64,000 bases of DNA from JAAYCB01 sp012744395 (GTDB lineage: Bacteria > Planctomycetota > Planctomycetia > Pirellulales > Thermoguttaceae), in contig JAQVNJ010000007.1 of NCBI GenBank assembly GCA_028703175.1, positions 26,379 through 90,378 on the forward strand, given 5' to 3'. A program made the position numbers and the translations under genes. Positions within the stretch are counted from its first letter, which is position 1. Every line of letters starts with the position of its first letter. Shown one piece after another: positions 35,990-45,056 of this stretch. Below the pieces are notes generated by a model, which had not been told where the DNA came from, searched no databases, and saw only the letters and a program-made list of their open reading frames with translations.

Positions 35990-38155
35990 ATGTCCGAGGA
36001 AATCAGCGGCTGGATCGAACGGGTCACCTACCACAACCCGGAAAACGGATTCACCGTTCTGAAGGTGAAGGTCAAGGGCCACGGCGACCTGGTCACGCTC
36101 GTTGGAACGGCCACCTCGGTCTCTACCGGAGAACGGGTTGAGGCGTCGGGACGCTGGGTCGTCGACCGAGAGCACGGCCAACAGTTCAAAGCCGAGCGGT
36201 TGAAAACCTCGCACCCCGCCTCGGCGGCAGGCATCCAGAAGTACCTGGCCTCCGGGGCGATCCGCAGCATCGGCCCCAAACTGGCGGAGAGGATCGTCGG
36301 AATCTACAAGGAACGAACCCTGGAGGTATTCGAAAAGACGCCGGATTTTCTTCTCCACGTTCGGGGGATCGGCAGCGAGAAGCTGAGACGCATACGGCAG
36401 AGCTGGGACGAGCAGCGCGAAGTCCGCAAGATCATGCTCTTCCTCTCCGAGCACGGCATCGGTTCGGGGCGGGCCGTGAGGATCTATCGAACCTATGGCC
36501 AGGAGGCGATCGCCAAGATCGAGGCCAATCCTTACCAGTTGGCCGATGACATCCGCGGCATCGGTTTCAAGACGGCGGATCAACTGGCCGCGAAGATGGG
36601 CATCGCCCGCAATAGCCCGCACCGGGCGCGGGCGGCGGTCCGCTACACCCTCCAACAATTGTCTGCCGAGGGGCACTGCGGCTACCCGGAGCCCGAAACC
36701 GTCGAGCGGACCGCCAGACTCCTCGAAATCGATCGGGGGATTGTCGGTGAGGCCGTCGAACATGGGGTCGGCGAGGGCCTGGTCATCCGGGAGGCCATCG
36801 ACGGCCAACCCTGGCTTTACCTGGCGGCCCTCCACCGCGCGGAGATCGGTTTGGCCCAGTCGGTCCGCCGAATCGCTGCGGGACCGCACCCGCTGCCCCG
36901 GATCGACATTGAAAAGGCGATCGGCTGGGTCGAGCGGAAACTGGCGATCACGCTGGCCGAAGGCCAACGGGAAGCGATCCGGCAAGCCTGCCGGCGCAAG
37001 TTTCTCGTGATCACCGGGGGACCGGGGGTCGGCAAGACAACGCTTGTCCGCAGCATCCTGGAGATCTGCACAGCCAAGAAGCTCAAATGCGTGCTCGCCG
37101 CCCCGACGGGCAGAGCGGCGAAGCGGTTGGCGGAAACCAGCGGGCGGACGGCCAAGACCATCCACCGGCTGCTCGAGTTCGACCCCGCCGAGGCGGAGTT
37201 CAAGAGAAGCCAGGGAAATCCGCTCAAAGGCGACCTGTTCGTTCTCGACGAGACTTCGATGGTCGACGTGGTGCTCGGGCATCAGTTGCTCCGGGCGGTT
37301 CCCTCCGAGGCCGCGGTGGTCTTCGTCGGCGACGTCGATCAGCTCCCCTCGGTCGGCCCCGGCTGCGTCCTGGGCGATCTGATTGCATCCGGCGCCGTGC
37401 CGGTGGTCCGCCTGACGGAGGTTTTTCGCCAGGCGTCGGAAAGCCGGATCATCACGGCGGCCTACGCGATCAACCACGGCCGCATGCCCGACTTGAAGAC
37501 GCACGAGGGTCTGAGCGACTTCTACTTCATCGAGTCGCAAGAGCCCGACGCGATTCAGACGCTGATCGTCCGCCTGGTCAAGGAACGGATTCCGGGGCGT
37601 TTCGGTTTCGACCCCAAGACGGACATCCAGGTGCTCGCGCCGATGAACCGGTCGCAGCTTGGAGCGCGGAATCTGAACCTGGTGTTGCAGGAGGCCCTGA
37701 ATCCCTCCACCGGAGGTCCGGAAGTTGAACGCTTTGGCTGGACGTTTCGGATTGGCGACCGCGTGATCCAGACCGAGAACGACTACCAGCGGGACGTATT
37801 CAACGGCGACCTGGGGATCGTCGAGGAAATCAACCGGATCGAGCAGGAAATGATCGTCCGTTTCGAAGGCCGGGCTGTGAAGTACGACTTCGCCGACCTG
37901 GACGAACTATCGCTGGCCTACGTGCTTTCGATCCACAAGAGCCAGGGCTCGGAGTTTCCCTGCGTGGTGATTCCGGTCCACACGCAGCATTACGTGATGC
38001 TCCAGCGGAACCTGCTCTACACGGCAGCCACGCGGGGAAAGAAGCTGGTGATCCTGGTCGGAACGCCGAAGGCCCTGGGCATTGCCATCAGCCGCGCCGA
38101 CACGCGGCGGCGCTATACGGCGCTCCGGCAGCGGCTGGGGCAACGTGCCGAATGA
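35990..38155 (+). CDS. recD2: RecD2-type DNA helicase (RecD/TraA family)
   Basis: This 721-residue superfamily 1B helicase unwinds DNA 5' to 3' and works without RecBC. An N-terminal OB-like and helix-hairpin-helix region (SIGPKLAERIVGIY, HVRGIGSEKLRRI, DDIRGIGFKTADQL) precedes the motor. Walker A is GGPGVGKTT at 343-351, Walker B is LFVLDETSMVD, and VFVGDVDQLPSVGPG is motif III. The C-terminal UvrD-like domain ends in YVLSIHKSQGSEF and YTAATRGKK. No recB or recC is nearby, as expected for RecD2. No good ribosome binding site precedes the ATG. Confidence 0.93.
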   Translation: MSEEISGWIERVTYHNPENGFTVLKVKVKGHGDLVTLVGTATSVSTGERVEASGRWVVDREHGQQFKAERLKTSHPASAAGIQKYLASGAIRSIGPKLAERIVGIYKERTLEVFEKTPDFLLHVRGIGSEKLRRIRQSWDEQREVRKIMLFLSEHGIGSGRAVRIYRTYGQEAIAKIEANPYQLADDIRGIGFKTADQLAAKMGIARNSPHRARAAVRYTLQQLSAEGHCGYPEPETVERTARLLEIDRGIVGEAVEHGVGEGLVIREAIDGQPWLYLAALHRAEIGLAQSVRRIAAGPHPLPRIDIEKAIGWVERKLAITLAEGQREAIRQACRRKFLVITGGPGVGKTTLVRSILEICTAKKLKCVLAAPTGRAAKRLAETSGRTAKTIHRLLEFDPAEAEFKRSQGNPLKGDLFVLDETSMVDVVLGHQLLRAVPSEAAVVFVGDVDQLPSVGPGCVLGDLIASGAVPVVRLTEVFRQASESRIITAAYAINHGRMPDLKTHEGLSDFYFIESQEPDAIQTLIVRLVKERIPGRFGFDPKTDIQVLAPMNRSQLGARNLNLVLQEALNPSTGGPEVERFGWTFRIGDRVIQTENDYQRDVFNGDLGIVEEINRIEQEMIVRFEGRAVKYDFADLDELSLAYVLSIHKSQGSEFPCVVIPVHTQHYVMLQRNLLYTAATRGKKLVILVGTPKALGIAISRADTRRRYTALRQRLGQRAE

Positions 38156-38267
38156 TGAAGACTAATTGACGAGTCCCCCAGGGCGTTGCCCTTGCGCTGG
38201 TTTGTTGCGGCCCGAACGGAGCCAATCGAGCGAGGCGCGCCGGAAACGCTTGCGGGGGAGGGGGGGA

Positions 38268-38293
38268 GGTTCCCAAGCCGGAGCCTGGGAACC
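38268..38293. repeat. Palindromic repeat, copy 2
   Basis: GGTTCCCAAG and CCTGGGAACC flank CCGGAG, an imperfect inverted repeat. A second, larger pair (GGAGGTTCC and GGAACCTCC) encloses it, at about 38265-38302. The core is shared with the copy at 41616. It lies in the gap between recD2 and the histidine kinase. Confidence 0.65.
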
Positions 38294-38450
38294 AGGAACC
38301 TCCCGCCTTGCGCAGACGACCCGCGCCCCCTCTCTTCTCCGTCCTCCTCTTGCCTTGGTCCGCCTGAACTTGATAGACTGCCGGCCCCCGGTTGATCTGA
38401 GCAGGAGGCTTGGAATCCGGGATGCGGGGTGAGCGACAAGGAGGTCGCCG

Positions 38451-40055
38451 TTGCTGTCGAATTGGCCAATTCGTCTGAAGTTCCTCGTCGGGCTGGGGTT
38501 GCTGCTGCTTTCCGTGGCGATCCTGGCCGGCAGCGGGCTGGTGAGCACCCACCGCTACCGGGCGATTATCAAGAATCTGAGCTGGCGATCCGAGGAACTG
38601 CCCGTGGCCGACGAGCTGAGCCGCCACGTGGCCGACCTGCGGATTCTCTTGGGAGAGATGAGGGGGCTGAGGGAGAGTTCGTTCCCCAGCTCCCAAACCC
38701 GGCAGATCCCGCTGCGCGCCTGGGGGGTTCGCGAACAGTTCCACACCGAGTTGGCCGAGGTCGAAGAGACGCTGGCCACCTATCGGCGGCAACTGGAGAG
38801 CAAGATGCTCGACGAGTCGCCGATTGCCGACAACGAGCGGGAGTGGAAGACGGTCGGCCAGATCGAGGCGGCGCTGGAGGTGGTCCACCGCGCGCTGGAC
38901 CGAGAAGACTGGACGCTCCACGAGGTGCAGATCGACAAGCTCGACGGCAAGCTGATCGACCTCCAGCGGCTGACAAGCGAGCTTCCCAGCCACCTTTACA
39001 GCCGGTTTCGCGGATTTGCCGCCGCGGAGCGGAGCGAGTATCGCACGCTGATCATCGGCACGTGGATCGCCGCCGCGCTGGCGGCGATGATTTTCGGCCT
39101 GTTCATCAATCTCTTCTACCAGTGGATCTTCAGGCCGTTGCGGATTCTCATCGAGGGGTCGCGATTCGTGGCGGCCGGCCAGTTCAGCTACCGGATTCAC
39201 CTCCGCAGCGGCGACGAGATGGCCGAGTTGGCCGAGGCATTGAACAGCATGACGCAGCGGTTCCAGGACATCCGCGACGACCTCGACCGCCAGGTCCGCG
39301 AGCGGACCCGCCAGATGGTCCGCAGCGAGCGGTTGGCGAGCGTCGGTTTCCTGGCCGCGGGGGTCGCCCACGAAATCAACAATCCGCTGGCCTCGATCGC
39401 GATGTGCGCCGAGTCGCTCGAAGGCCGGCTGGTGGAGCAGGCCCTCGACGGCGGCGCGCCCGACCCGCTGACGCGAAAATACCTCCAGATGATCCAGAGC
39501 GAGGCCTTCCGCTGCAAGGAGATCACGGAGAAACTGCTCGATTTCTCCCGGACCGGATCGGTCAAACGCCAGACGGCGGACCTCGGGGAAATCGTCGCCG
39601 GGGTGATCGAAATTGTCCGCCACCTCGGCAAATACCAGCAGAAGAAGATCGACTTCGACCGCGCCGAGCGCGTCTTGGCCGCGGTCAACCCGCAGGAGAT
39701 CAAGCAGGTAGTGCTCAACCTGATGACCAACGCCCTGGATTGTGTCGCGGACGGCGGCGGCGTGGTGCGGATCGGCGTGACCGAGCGCGACGGCTTTGGC
39801 GTGTTGACGTTTTCCGACAACGGTTGCGGCATGCCCGCCGACGTGCTGGAACATGTCTTCGAGCCGTTTTTCACCCGGCGGACCGTCGGCCAGGGGACGG
39901 GGCTCGGGCTGTCGATCACGCACCGGATCATCGCCGATCATGGAGGCGAGATTGAAGCGGCAAGCGACGGACCGGGCCGCGGCGCCACGTTTCGCGTGCG
40001 GCTCCCGCTGGCCGCGGCGAACAAGCAGACCGGTCCGGTGCCACGGGCCGCGTGA
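38451..40055 (+). CDS. Sensor histidine kinase (NtrB-like partner of the next gene)
   Basis: The 534-residue kinase begins at TTG with AAGGAGG 6 bases before. Layout: membrane helix (about 8-28), long helical sensor region, second membrane helix (about 205-225), HAMP (about 225-285) and HisKA with His307 in AAGVAHEINNPLAS. The ATPase domain has NLMTNALDCV, DNGCGMP and GQGTGLGLSITHRI. The sensor region is mostly helical, with no recognisable ligand fold. Twenty-five base pairs separate it from the sigma-54 regulator, a typical two-gene operon. Confidence 0.92.
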   Translation: MLSNWPIRLKFLVGLGLLLLSVAILAGSGLVSTHRYRAIIKNLSWRSEELPVADELSRHVADLRILLGEMRGLRESSFPSSQTRQIPLRAWGVREQFHTELAEVEETLATYRRQLESKMLDESPIADNEREWKTVGQIEAALEVVHRALDREDWTLHEVQIDKLDGKLIDLQRLTSELPSHLYSRFRGFAAAERSEYRTLIIGTWIAAALAAMIFGLFINLFYQWIFRPLRILIEGSRFVAAGQFSYRIHLRSGDEMAELAEALNSMTQRFQDIRDDLDRQVRERTRQMVRSERLASVGFLAAGVAHEINNPLASIAMCAESLEGRLVEQALDGGAPDPLTRKYLQMIQSEAFRCKEITEKLLDFSRTGSVKRQTADLGEIVAGVIEIVRHLGKYQQKKIDFDRAERVLAAVNPQEIKQVVLNLMTNALDCVADGGGVVRIGVTERDGFGVLTFSDNGCGMPADVLEHVFEPFFTRRTVGQGTGLGLSITHRIIADHGGEIEAASDGPGRGATFRVRLPLAAANKQTGPVPRAA

Positions 40056-40080
40056 ACATTCGTAGAACGGGAATTCAACC

Positions 40081-41481
40081 ATGGCAGAAGTCAAAGACAA
40101 GCCGACGCGGCGGTCCGCTGCTTCCCTCAGACTCCTGTTTGCCGACGACGAGCCGTCGCTCCAGGAGTTGATGCGATTGGAGCTGCCGCGAATGGGCCAC
40201 GAGGTTACCGTCTGCCCGGACGGTTTGACCGCCGCCGCCGCGCTGGAAAAAAACACCTACGACTGCATTCTCGTCGACCTGGACATGCCGGGCATGAACG
40301 GCATCGAAGTGATTGCCAAGGCCAAGGAGCTGGCGCCGGCGACCGACGCGATCGTACTCACCGGCAAGAGCTCGCTGGAGACGGCGATTGCCGCGCTCCG
40401 CTACGGGGCATTTGACTATCTGACCAAGCCATGCCGGTTGATCGAGCTCAGGGCGGTCCTCGCCCGCGTGGCCGAACGGCGCGAGTTGAACAAGAAGTAC
40501 CTCGCCCTGAAGCAGCGGCTGGAGCGGATCGAAGGGCGCTCCGACCTGGTCGGCGATTCGCGCGCGATGGCCGGCGTCAGGCAACTGCTCGACAAGGTGG
40601 CGCCGACGGAATCGACCGTCTTGATCCTGGGCGAGACGGGGACCGGCAAGGAACTGGTCGCCCGGGCGCTCCACGACCAGAGTCTGCGTTCCGACAAGCC
40701 GTTCGTGCCGATCAACTGCGGGGCCCTGCCCGAGAACCTGATCGAAAGCGAGTTGTTCGGGCATCGCAAAGGCGCCTTCACCGGCGCGGATCAGCACCGC
40801 GTCGGCCTGTTCGAGGTGGCCGACGGGGGGACCCTGTTTCTGGACGAGATCGGCGAGCTGCCCAAGTCGATGCAGGCCAAGCTGCTGCGGTTTCTGGAAA
40901 GCGGCGAGGTTCGACGAGTTGGCGAAAACGAGTCGTTCACCTGCGACGTGCGCGTCGTTTGCGCGACCCATCGGCACCTCGACACGATGGTCGAGGCGGG
41001 CGATTTCCGCGAGGACCTGTGGTATCGGATCAACACGTTTGAAATCCACCTGCCGCCGCTGCGCGACCGGCCTGACGACGTCCCCTTGCTCGTCCGGCAT
41101 CTCGCCCGGCGGTACCGCCCCGGGATCAGTGAGGAGACCGAGGTCTTCAGCCCCGCCGCCGTGGAGGTTCTCAAGCGGCATTCCTGGCCGGGGAACGTCC
41201 GCGAGTTGGCCAACGTGGTCGAACACGCGATGATCCTGGCCGATCGCCTGCCCATCGACCGGGCACACTTGCCGAGCCGTCTTGGCGCCGGGCGGGCCGG
41301 GCGCGCCGAAGCTCGAGAAACCGGGCCCAGGACCCTCCGCGAGATGGAGATGGGGGCAATTTGCGAAGCCCTCCAGCGCCACGACGGCAACAAGCCGCAG
41401 GTGGCCGCCGAGCTGGGCATCAGCGTCAAAACACTCTACAACAAGCTCGCCCAACTCGAGGGACTGAAAAAGTCGGCATGA
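40081..41481 (+). CDS. Sigma-54-dependent response regulator (NtrC family)
   Basis: The 466-residue protein has a receiver with Asp66, a AAA+ domain with Walker A GETGTGKE at 184-191 and the GAFTGA loop (231-236) that contacts sigma-54, and a C-terminal Fis-type helix-turn-helix ([20 protein letters not shown]). All motifs needed for activity are intact. It activates sigma-54 promoters after phosphorylation by the kinase in front. A sigma-54 promoter near it was not found. Downstream lie only repeats. Confidence 0.95.
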   Translation: MAEVKDKPTRRSAASLRLLFADDEPSLQELMRLELPRMGHEVTVCPDGLTAAAALEKNTYDCILVDLDMPGMNGIEVIAKAKELAPATDAIVLTGKSSLETAIAALRYGAFDYLTKPCRLIELRAVLARVAERRELNKKYLALKQRLERIEGRSDLVGDSRAMAGVRQLLDKVAPTESTVLILGETGTGKELVARALHDQSLRSDKPFVPINCGALPENLIESELFGHRKGAFTGADQHRVGLFEVADGGTLFLDEIGELPKSMQAKLLRFLESGEVRRVGENESFTCDVRVVCATHRHLDTMVEAGDFREDLWYRINTFEIHLPPLRDRPDDVPLLVRHLARRYRPGISEETEVFSPAAVEVLKRHSWPGNVRELANVVEHAMILADRLPIDRAHLPSRLGAGRAGRAEARETGPRTLREMEMGAICEALQRHDGNKPQVAAELGISVKTLYNKLAQLEGLKKSA

Positions 41482-41615
41482 AATCCGCGGCACGCCGCGC
41501 CGCCGCCCCTATCCGGCTTGCCGGATGAGACGAAAGGTGGCCCAGTTCGCTTGCGGCCCGCGCCAAGCGGGACCTGGAATGAAAATGATGAGAACCAGGG
41601 CTCGGCGGATCGCTA

Positions 41616-41667
41616 GGTTCCCAAGCCGGAGCTTGGGAACCAGTTTGCGGCCGGAGCTTGGGAACCA
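41616..41667. repeat. Palindromic repeat, copy 3, with a half copy
   Basis: GGTTCCCAAGC (41616-41626) and GCTTGGGAACC (41631-41641) are perfect 11-base arms around CGGA. A half copy, CCGGAGCTTGGGAACCA, is repeated at 41651-41667. It is the same family as 34244 and 38268. Placed after the NtrC-family gene, it could stabilise or end its transcript, but no T-run follows. Confidence 0.75.
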
Positions 41668-41673
41668 GTGGCC

Positions 41674-41714
41674 GCTTTCCGCTTTCCGCTTTCCGCTTTC
41701 CGCTTTCCGCTTTC
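41674..41714. repeat. Heptamer array (GCTTTCC x about 5.9)
   Basis: GCTTTCC is repeated without interruption from 41674 to 41714. On the minus strand it reads GGAAAGC. The array runs into the stop codon of the siroheme-reductase-like gene (TGA at 41713-41715). A second, looser array lies on the other side of that gene at 42419-42446. Confidence 0.85.
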
Positions 41715-42384
41715 ACTTCTCAGCACCGAGGCCGAGGGCGTCTTCCATGTGATCCAGGCCCAACCGCTCGATCATCCGGCCAATCCGCTCCCGCGGCCTG
41801 GCATGGGTCCGGTAGTAGTCGAGAATCTTGTCGACCAGCGCGAGCGCCTGTTCGGTATCGATCCGCTGGGCGAGAATGTCGCCCAGCCGGGGATTGGTCC
41901 CTCCATTGCCCCCGACGTACACCCGCCAGCCCTTGGGGGTGCCGACCAGGCCGATGTCCTTGAAGCTCGTTTCACCGCACTGGTTCGGGCAGCCGCTGAC
42001 GCCGATCTTCATCTTGCCCGGCAACTCCAGGCCATGGTACCTCTCATCGAGGACGCGGCCGACGCCGAGGCTGTCGGCCTGGCCTCGCTTGCAGTAGGTT
42101 GTGCCGGGGCAGACCTTGATGCTCCGCACGCAGATGCCAACGACACTGCCGGGCTTGATCCCCAGCTCGTCCCAGATCGCGTCGATGTCCTCCTCGCGGA
42201 TGCCCAGCATGGCGATCCGGGCGGCGCTGGTGATCTTGAGGACCGGAACGCGATATCTCTCGGCCACATCGGCGATCTTGCGGAGAATTTCGGGCGTCAC
42301 CAGGCCGCAGGGAAGATGCGGGGCGATGCCGTACGTCTCTCGATCCCGCTGCAATACAGCACCTTTTTCTCCGTCGTTGAGCAT
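41713..42384 (-). CDS. Small siroheme [4Fe-4S] reductase-like protein (nitrite/sulfite reductase family)
   Basis: The 223-residue protein has the coupled siroheme and [4Fe-4S] cysteine signature: Cys92 and Cys98 (CPGTTYC), then Cys132 and Cys136 (CPNQC). It corresponds to the C-terminal half of assimilatory reductases and resembles the stand-alone small proteins annotated as nitrite/sulfite reductase in anaerobes. Its electron donor and substrate are unknown. The ATG at 42384 is preceded by GGAG 6 bases upstream; an upstream in-frame TTG is less likely. It is divergent from the ferredoxin-tailed aldo-keto reductase and is flanked by GAAAGC-type heptamers on both sides. Confidence 0.85.
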   Translation of the reverse strand: MLNDGEKGAVLQRDRETYGIAPHLPCGLVTPEILRKIADVAERYRVPVLKITSAARIAMLGIREEDIDAIWDELGIKPGSVVGICVRSIKVCPGTTYCKRGQADSLGVGRVLDERYHGLELPGKMKIGVSGCPNQCGETSFKDIGLVGTPKGWRVYVGGNGGTNPRLGDILAQRIDTEQALALVDKILDYYRTHARPRERIGRMIERLGLDHMEDALGLGAEK

Positions 42385-42418
42385 GGCGATCTCCAAGGTG
42401 GGTAAACAGCCGTCACGT

Positions 42419-42446
42419 GAAAGCGGAAAGCGAAGGGCGGAAAGCG
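42419..42446. repeat. Heptamer array upstream of the siroheme-reductase-like gene
   Basis: GAAAGCG occurs at 42419-42425, 42426-42432 and 42440-42446, with a variant AAGGGCG at 42433-42439. It is the same heptamer as the array at the gene's 3' end, in the opposite orientation. It lies in the divergent promoter space of two redox genes. Confidence 0.75.
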
Positions 42447-42602
42447 AAGCCTTTGCTCTCCGTTGCCATCATACTGGCCGGCGGCTGAGGGAGAAAGCAC
42501 CGGCAAGGCTGGCCAGCGGGGCAGGCTCGGCGGTAGAATGAGGGCCCGCCGTGGAAATCCGGCGGACTTGCAGGTTGGACAGGGTGGGAGCGGGGAGGAA
42601 CG

Positions 42603-43727
42603 ATGCAGTTTCGCAAGCTCGGCAAGACAGGCAAGGAGATCTCGGCCCTCGGGTTCGGCGCGATGCGTCTACCAACGAGGGGAAAGGAGACCGACGTCGA
42701 TGAGTCTGCCGCGATCGAGGTCATTCGCCATGCGATCGATCGGGGCGTGAACTATATCGACACGGCCTATCCCTACCACGGCGGCCACGGCGAGCGGGTG
42801 GTGGGCAAGGCCCTTGAGGATGGCTACCGGGAGAAGGTCTACATCGCCACGAAGTCGCCGATCTGGCAAGTGGAGAAATTCGACGACTTCAGCCGCATCT
42901 TCGACGAGCAGTGCGCCCGGCTGAATGTGGATTACATCGACTTCTACCTCGTGCATTGCGTGCAGGCGCCGTTCTGGCCGAAAATGCAGGAGTTGCGGGT
43001 GTTCGAGTGGGCGGAGCGGGCGCAGGCCGACGGGCGGTTCGGCGAGTTCGGATTCTCGTTCCACGATCGCTTCGAGTTCTTCAAGGAGGTTGTGGACGCC
43101 TACGACTGGAGGTTCTGCCAAATCCAGTACAACTTCGTCAATGAGGACGTCCAGGCCGGCGCCCAGGGGCTGAAGTATGCAGCGGAGAAGGGCCTTGGCG
43201 TGATCATCATGGAACCGCTCTTCGGCGGCACCCTGGCGAATCCGCCGGACCCGGTGCGGGAAATCTGGCAGGCCGCCGGCCGCAAGCCGGCCGATGTGGC
43301 CCTGCGATGGCTCTGGGACAAGCCCGAGGTCTCGTTCGTCCTCAGCGGGATGAACCGCATCGGGCAGGTCGACGAGAACGTCGAGACCGCCGGCCGCGCC
43401 GGCGTCGGACAGTTCAGCGACGAAGAACGGCAACTCGTCAGCCGGGTGCAGGAGAAGTACAAGGAGCTATCGCCCATCCCCTGCACGAAATGCGGCTATT
43501 GCCTGCCCTGCCCGCACGGCGTGAACATCCCGCTGAACATCGAGCTTTACAACAGCGCGACGTTGTTCAAGGGCAATCCTTCCGCGCTCTGCCGGAACCT
43601 GTACCACGGCCTGCCGGCGAGCGAACAGGCAAAGGCGTGCCAGGCCTGCGGGACGTGCGAGGAGCGCTGCCCGCAGGGCATCGAAATCGGCAAGCTGATG
43701 GCCGAAGTGGCCGAGACATTTCGCTGA
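42603..43727 (+). CDS. Aldo-keto reductase with C-terminal ferredoxin-type domain
   Basis: The 374-residue protein keeps the aldo-keto tetrad Asp53, Tyr58, Lys84 and His118. The C-terminal part has two cysteine clusters: Cys294, 297, 300 with 303 (CTKCGYCLPC) and Cys346, 349, 352 with 356 (CQACGTCEERC), enough for two [4Fe-4S] clusters. Such proteins are thought to couple sugar or aldehyde redox chemistry to ferredoxin; the substrate is unknown. GGGAGG lies 6 bases before the ATG. It is divergent from the siroheme-reductase-like gene, so both may share a redox-linked control. Confidence 0.92.
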   Translation: MQFRKLGKTGKEISALGFGAMRLPTRGKETDVDESAAIEVIRHAIDRGVNYIDTAYPYHGGHGERVVGKALEDGYREKVYIATKSPIWQVEKFDDFSRIFDEQCARLNVDYIDFYLVHCVQAPFWPKMQELRVFEWAERAQADGRFGEFGFSFHDRFEFFKEVVDAYDWRFCQIQYNFVNEDVQAGAQGLKYAAEKGLGVIIMEPLFGGTLANPPDPVREIWQAAGRKPADVALRWLWDKPEVSFVLSGMNRIGQVDENVETAGRAGVGQFSDEERQLVSRVQEKYKELSPIPCTKCGYCLPCPHGVNIPLNIELYNSATLFKGNPSALCRNLYHGLPASEQAKACQACGTCEERCPQGIEIGKLMAEVAETFR

Positions 43728-43959
43728 CCGCCGGCTGTTCTCGGCGGATAAGGACACGGGCGCCAAGTTCGTGGAAGTTTCGAAGACAAGCCGAACGGCC
43801 CTGCTCAGGGCGGCTGCCCCAAGGGATTACTCCCGCACCCGATCGACGAGACGTTGCACGCCCGCCGTGATGCGGTCTTCCACCTCGCCGGCCCAAAGCG
43901 CATCGCCGGCAGGTCGTATTCGCCCAGATGGCCACCCTCGCAACCTGAAGGAGCATCCA

Positions 43960-45039
43960 ATGAGCCTGCGGTTTGTGTTGCTGCTGAACCTCAGCGTTCT
44001 GGCATGTCATGCCGCGGCCGCGGAGCCGACATGGCTGGAAATCGACGGCGCTGTGTACGGCGCCCGGCCGGACAAGCGCGGGCCGATCGGCGGCGGCGAG
44101 GGTTACACCCAGATCGTCACCGGCGGCGATCACGTGGCCAAGGACCTCGAGGCTCTGCTTAAGGCCCTGTCCGAGGCGGCCAAGGGGCAGGTGGTGTTCA
44201 TACCCGGCAACGTGGAGATCGATCTGACCGCCCGGATCTACATCGAGAAGCTTGTGCTGGAGGTGCCGGAGGGTGTCACGCTGGCTGGTGACCGGGGTCA
44301 TCAGGGTTCACCAGGGGCGCTGCTTGCCAGCGATGCCCTCCGGACACGGCTCGTGATCCGCGCCCGGGGGCCGCAAGTGCGGATCACGGGCCTGCGGATC
44401 CGGGGGCCGAACCCCAAGCGGTACCTGGACCATCACCGGCGGGCATTCGGGCCCGGCGGCGAGGGCAACAGCTACTACTACAAGTTTCCGACGCAGGTCG
44501 GGATTTCGACGGACCATGATGAGTTGGAAGTGGACAACTGCGAGATTTCCGGCTTCGGCCACGCGGGCATCGTGCTGAACAAGGGCACGGGGCATCGCAT
44601 CCACCACAACTTCATTCACCACTGCCAGTATAACGGGCTCGGCTACGGCGTGGCCCACGATGTCGCCGCGTCGTTGATCGAAGGCAACTTGTTCGACTGG
44701 AATCGCCATTCCCTGGCCGGGACCGGCCGGCCGGGCTGCGGCTACGTGGCGCGGCACAACGTGGAACTGGGCGTGTCGCTGAGCCACTGTTTCGACATGC
44801 ACGGCGGGCGCGATCGCCGAGACGGCACCGAAATTGCAGGCACGTCGCTGGAAATCTACAACAACACGTTCTACGCCCCGCAGACGCCCGTGGCCATCCG
44901 TGGCGTGCCGGAGCAGAAGTGTGAAGTGCATCACAACTGGTTTCCAAAGCACGCGGACCGGCAGCGCGCCGTCCGCGCCGCGGCGCGGACGAGCGTGTTC
45001 AGCAACGCCTACGGTCCACAGCCCGAAGCCGCCCAGTGA
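43960..45039 (+). CDS. Exported right-handed beta-helix protein (pectate-lyase-like)
   Basis: The 359-residue protein has a signal peptide (about 1-20) and a parallel beta-helix core of repeated short turns: VRITGLRIRGPN, LEVDNCEISGFGHAGI, HRIHHNFIHHCQYNGLG, LEIYNNTFYAPQTPV. These folds occur in polysaccharide lyases and glycoside hydrolases of GH28 type; no catalytic set can be proved. AAGGAG is about 6 bases before the ATG. It is 17 bp from the convergent Tat isomerase gene. The substrate is unknown but is likely a plant or algal polysaccharide. Confidence 0.8.
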   Translation: MSLRFVLLLNLSVLACHAAAAEPTWLEIDGAVYGARPDKRGPIGGGEGYTQIVTGGDHVAKDLEALLKALSEAAKGQVVFIPGNVEIDLTARIYIEKLVLEVPEGVTLAGDRGHQGSPGALLASDALRTRLVIRARGPQVRITGLRIRGPNPKRYLDHHRRAFGPGGEGNSYYYKFPTQVGISTDHDELEVDNCEISGFGHAGIVLNKGTGHRIHHNFIHHCQYNGLGYGVAHDVAASLIEGNLFDWNRHSLAGTGRPGCGYVARHNVELGVSLSHCFDMHGGRDRRDGTEIAGTSLEIYNNTFYAPQTPVAIRGVPEQKCEVHHNWFPKHADRQRAVRAAARTSVFSNAYGPQPEAAQ

Positions 45040-45056
45040 GCCACCGCGCTAGGCAA

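Noticed and set aside
41674..41714. Possible CRISPR-like array
   Set aside because: The unit is a 7-base heptamer with no spacers; no CRISPR-type repeats or cas genes are in the window.
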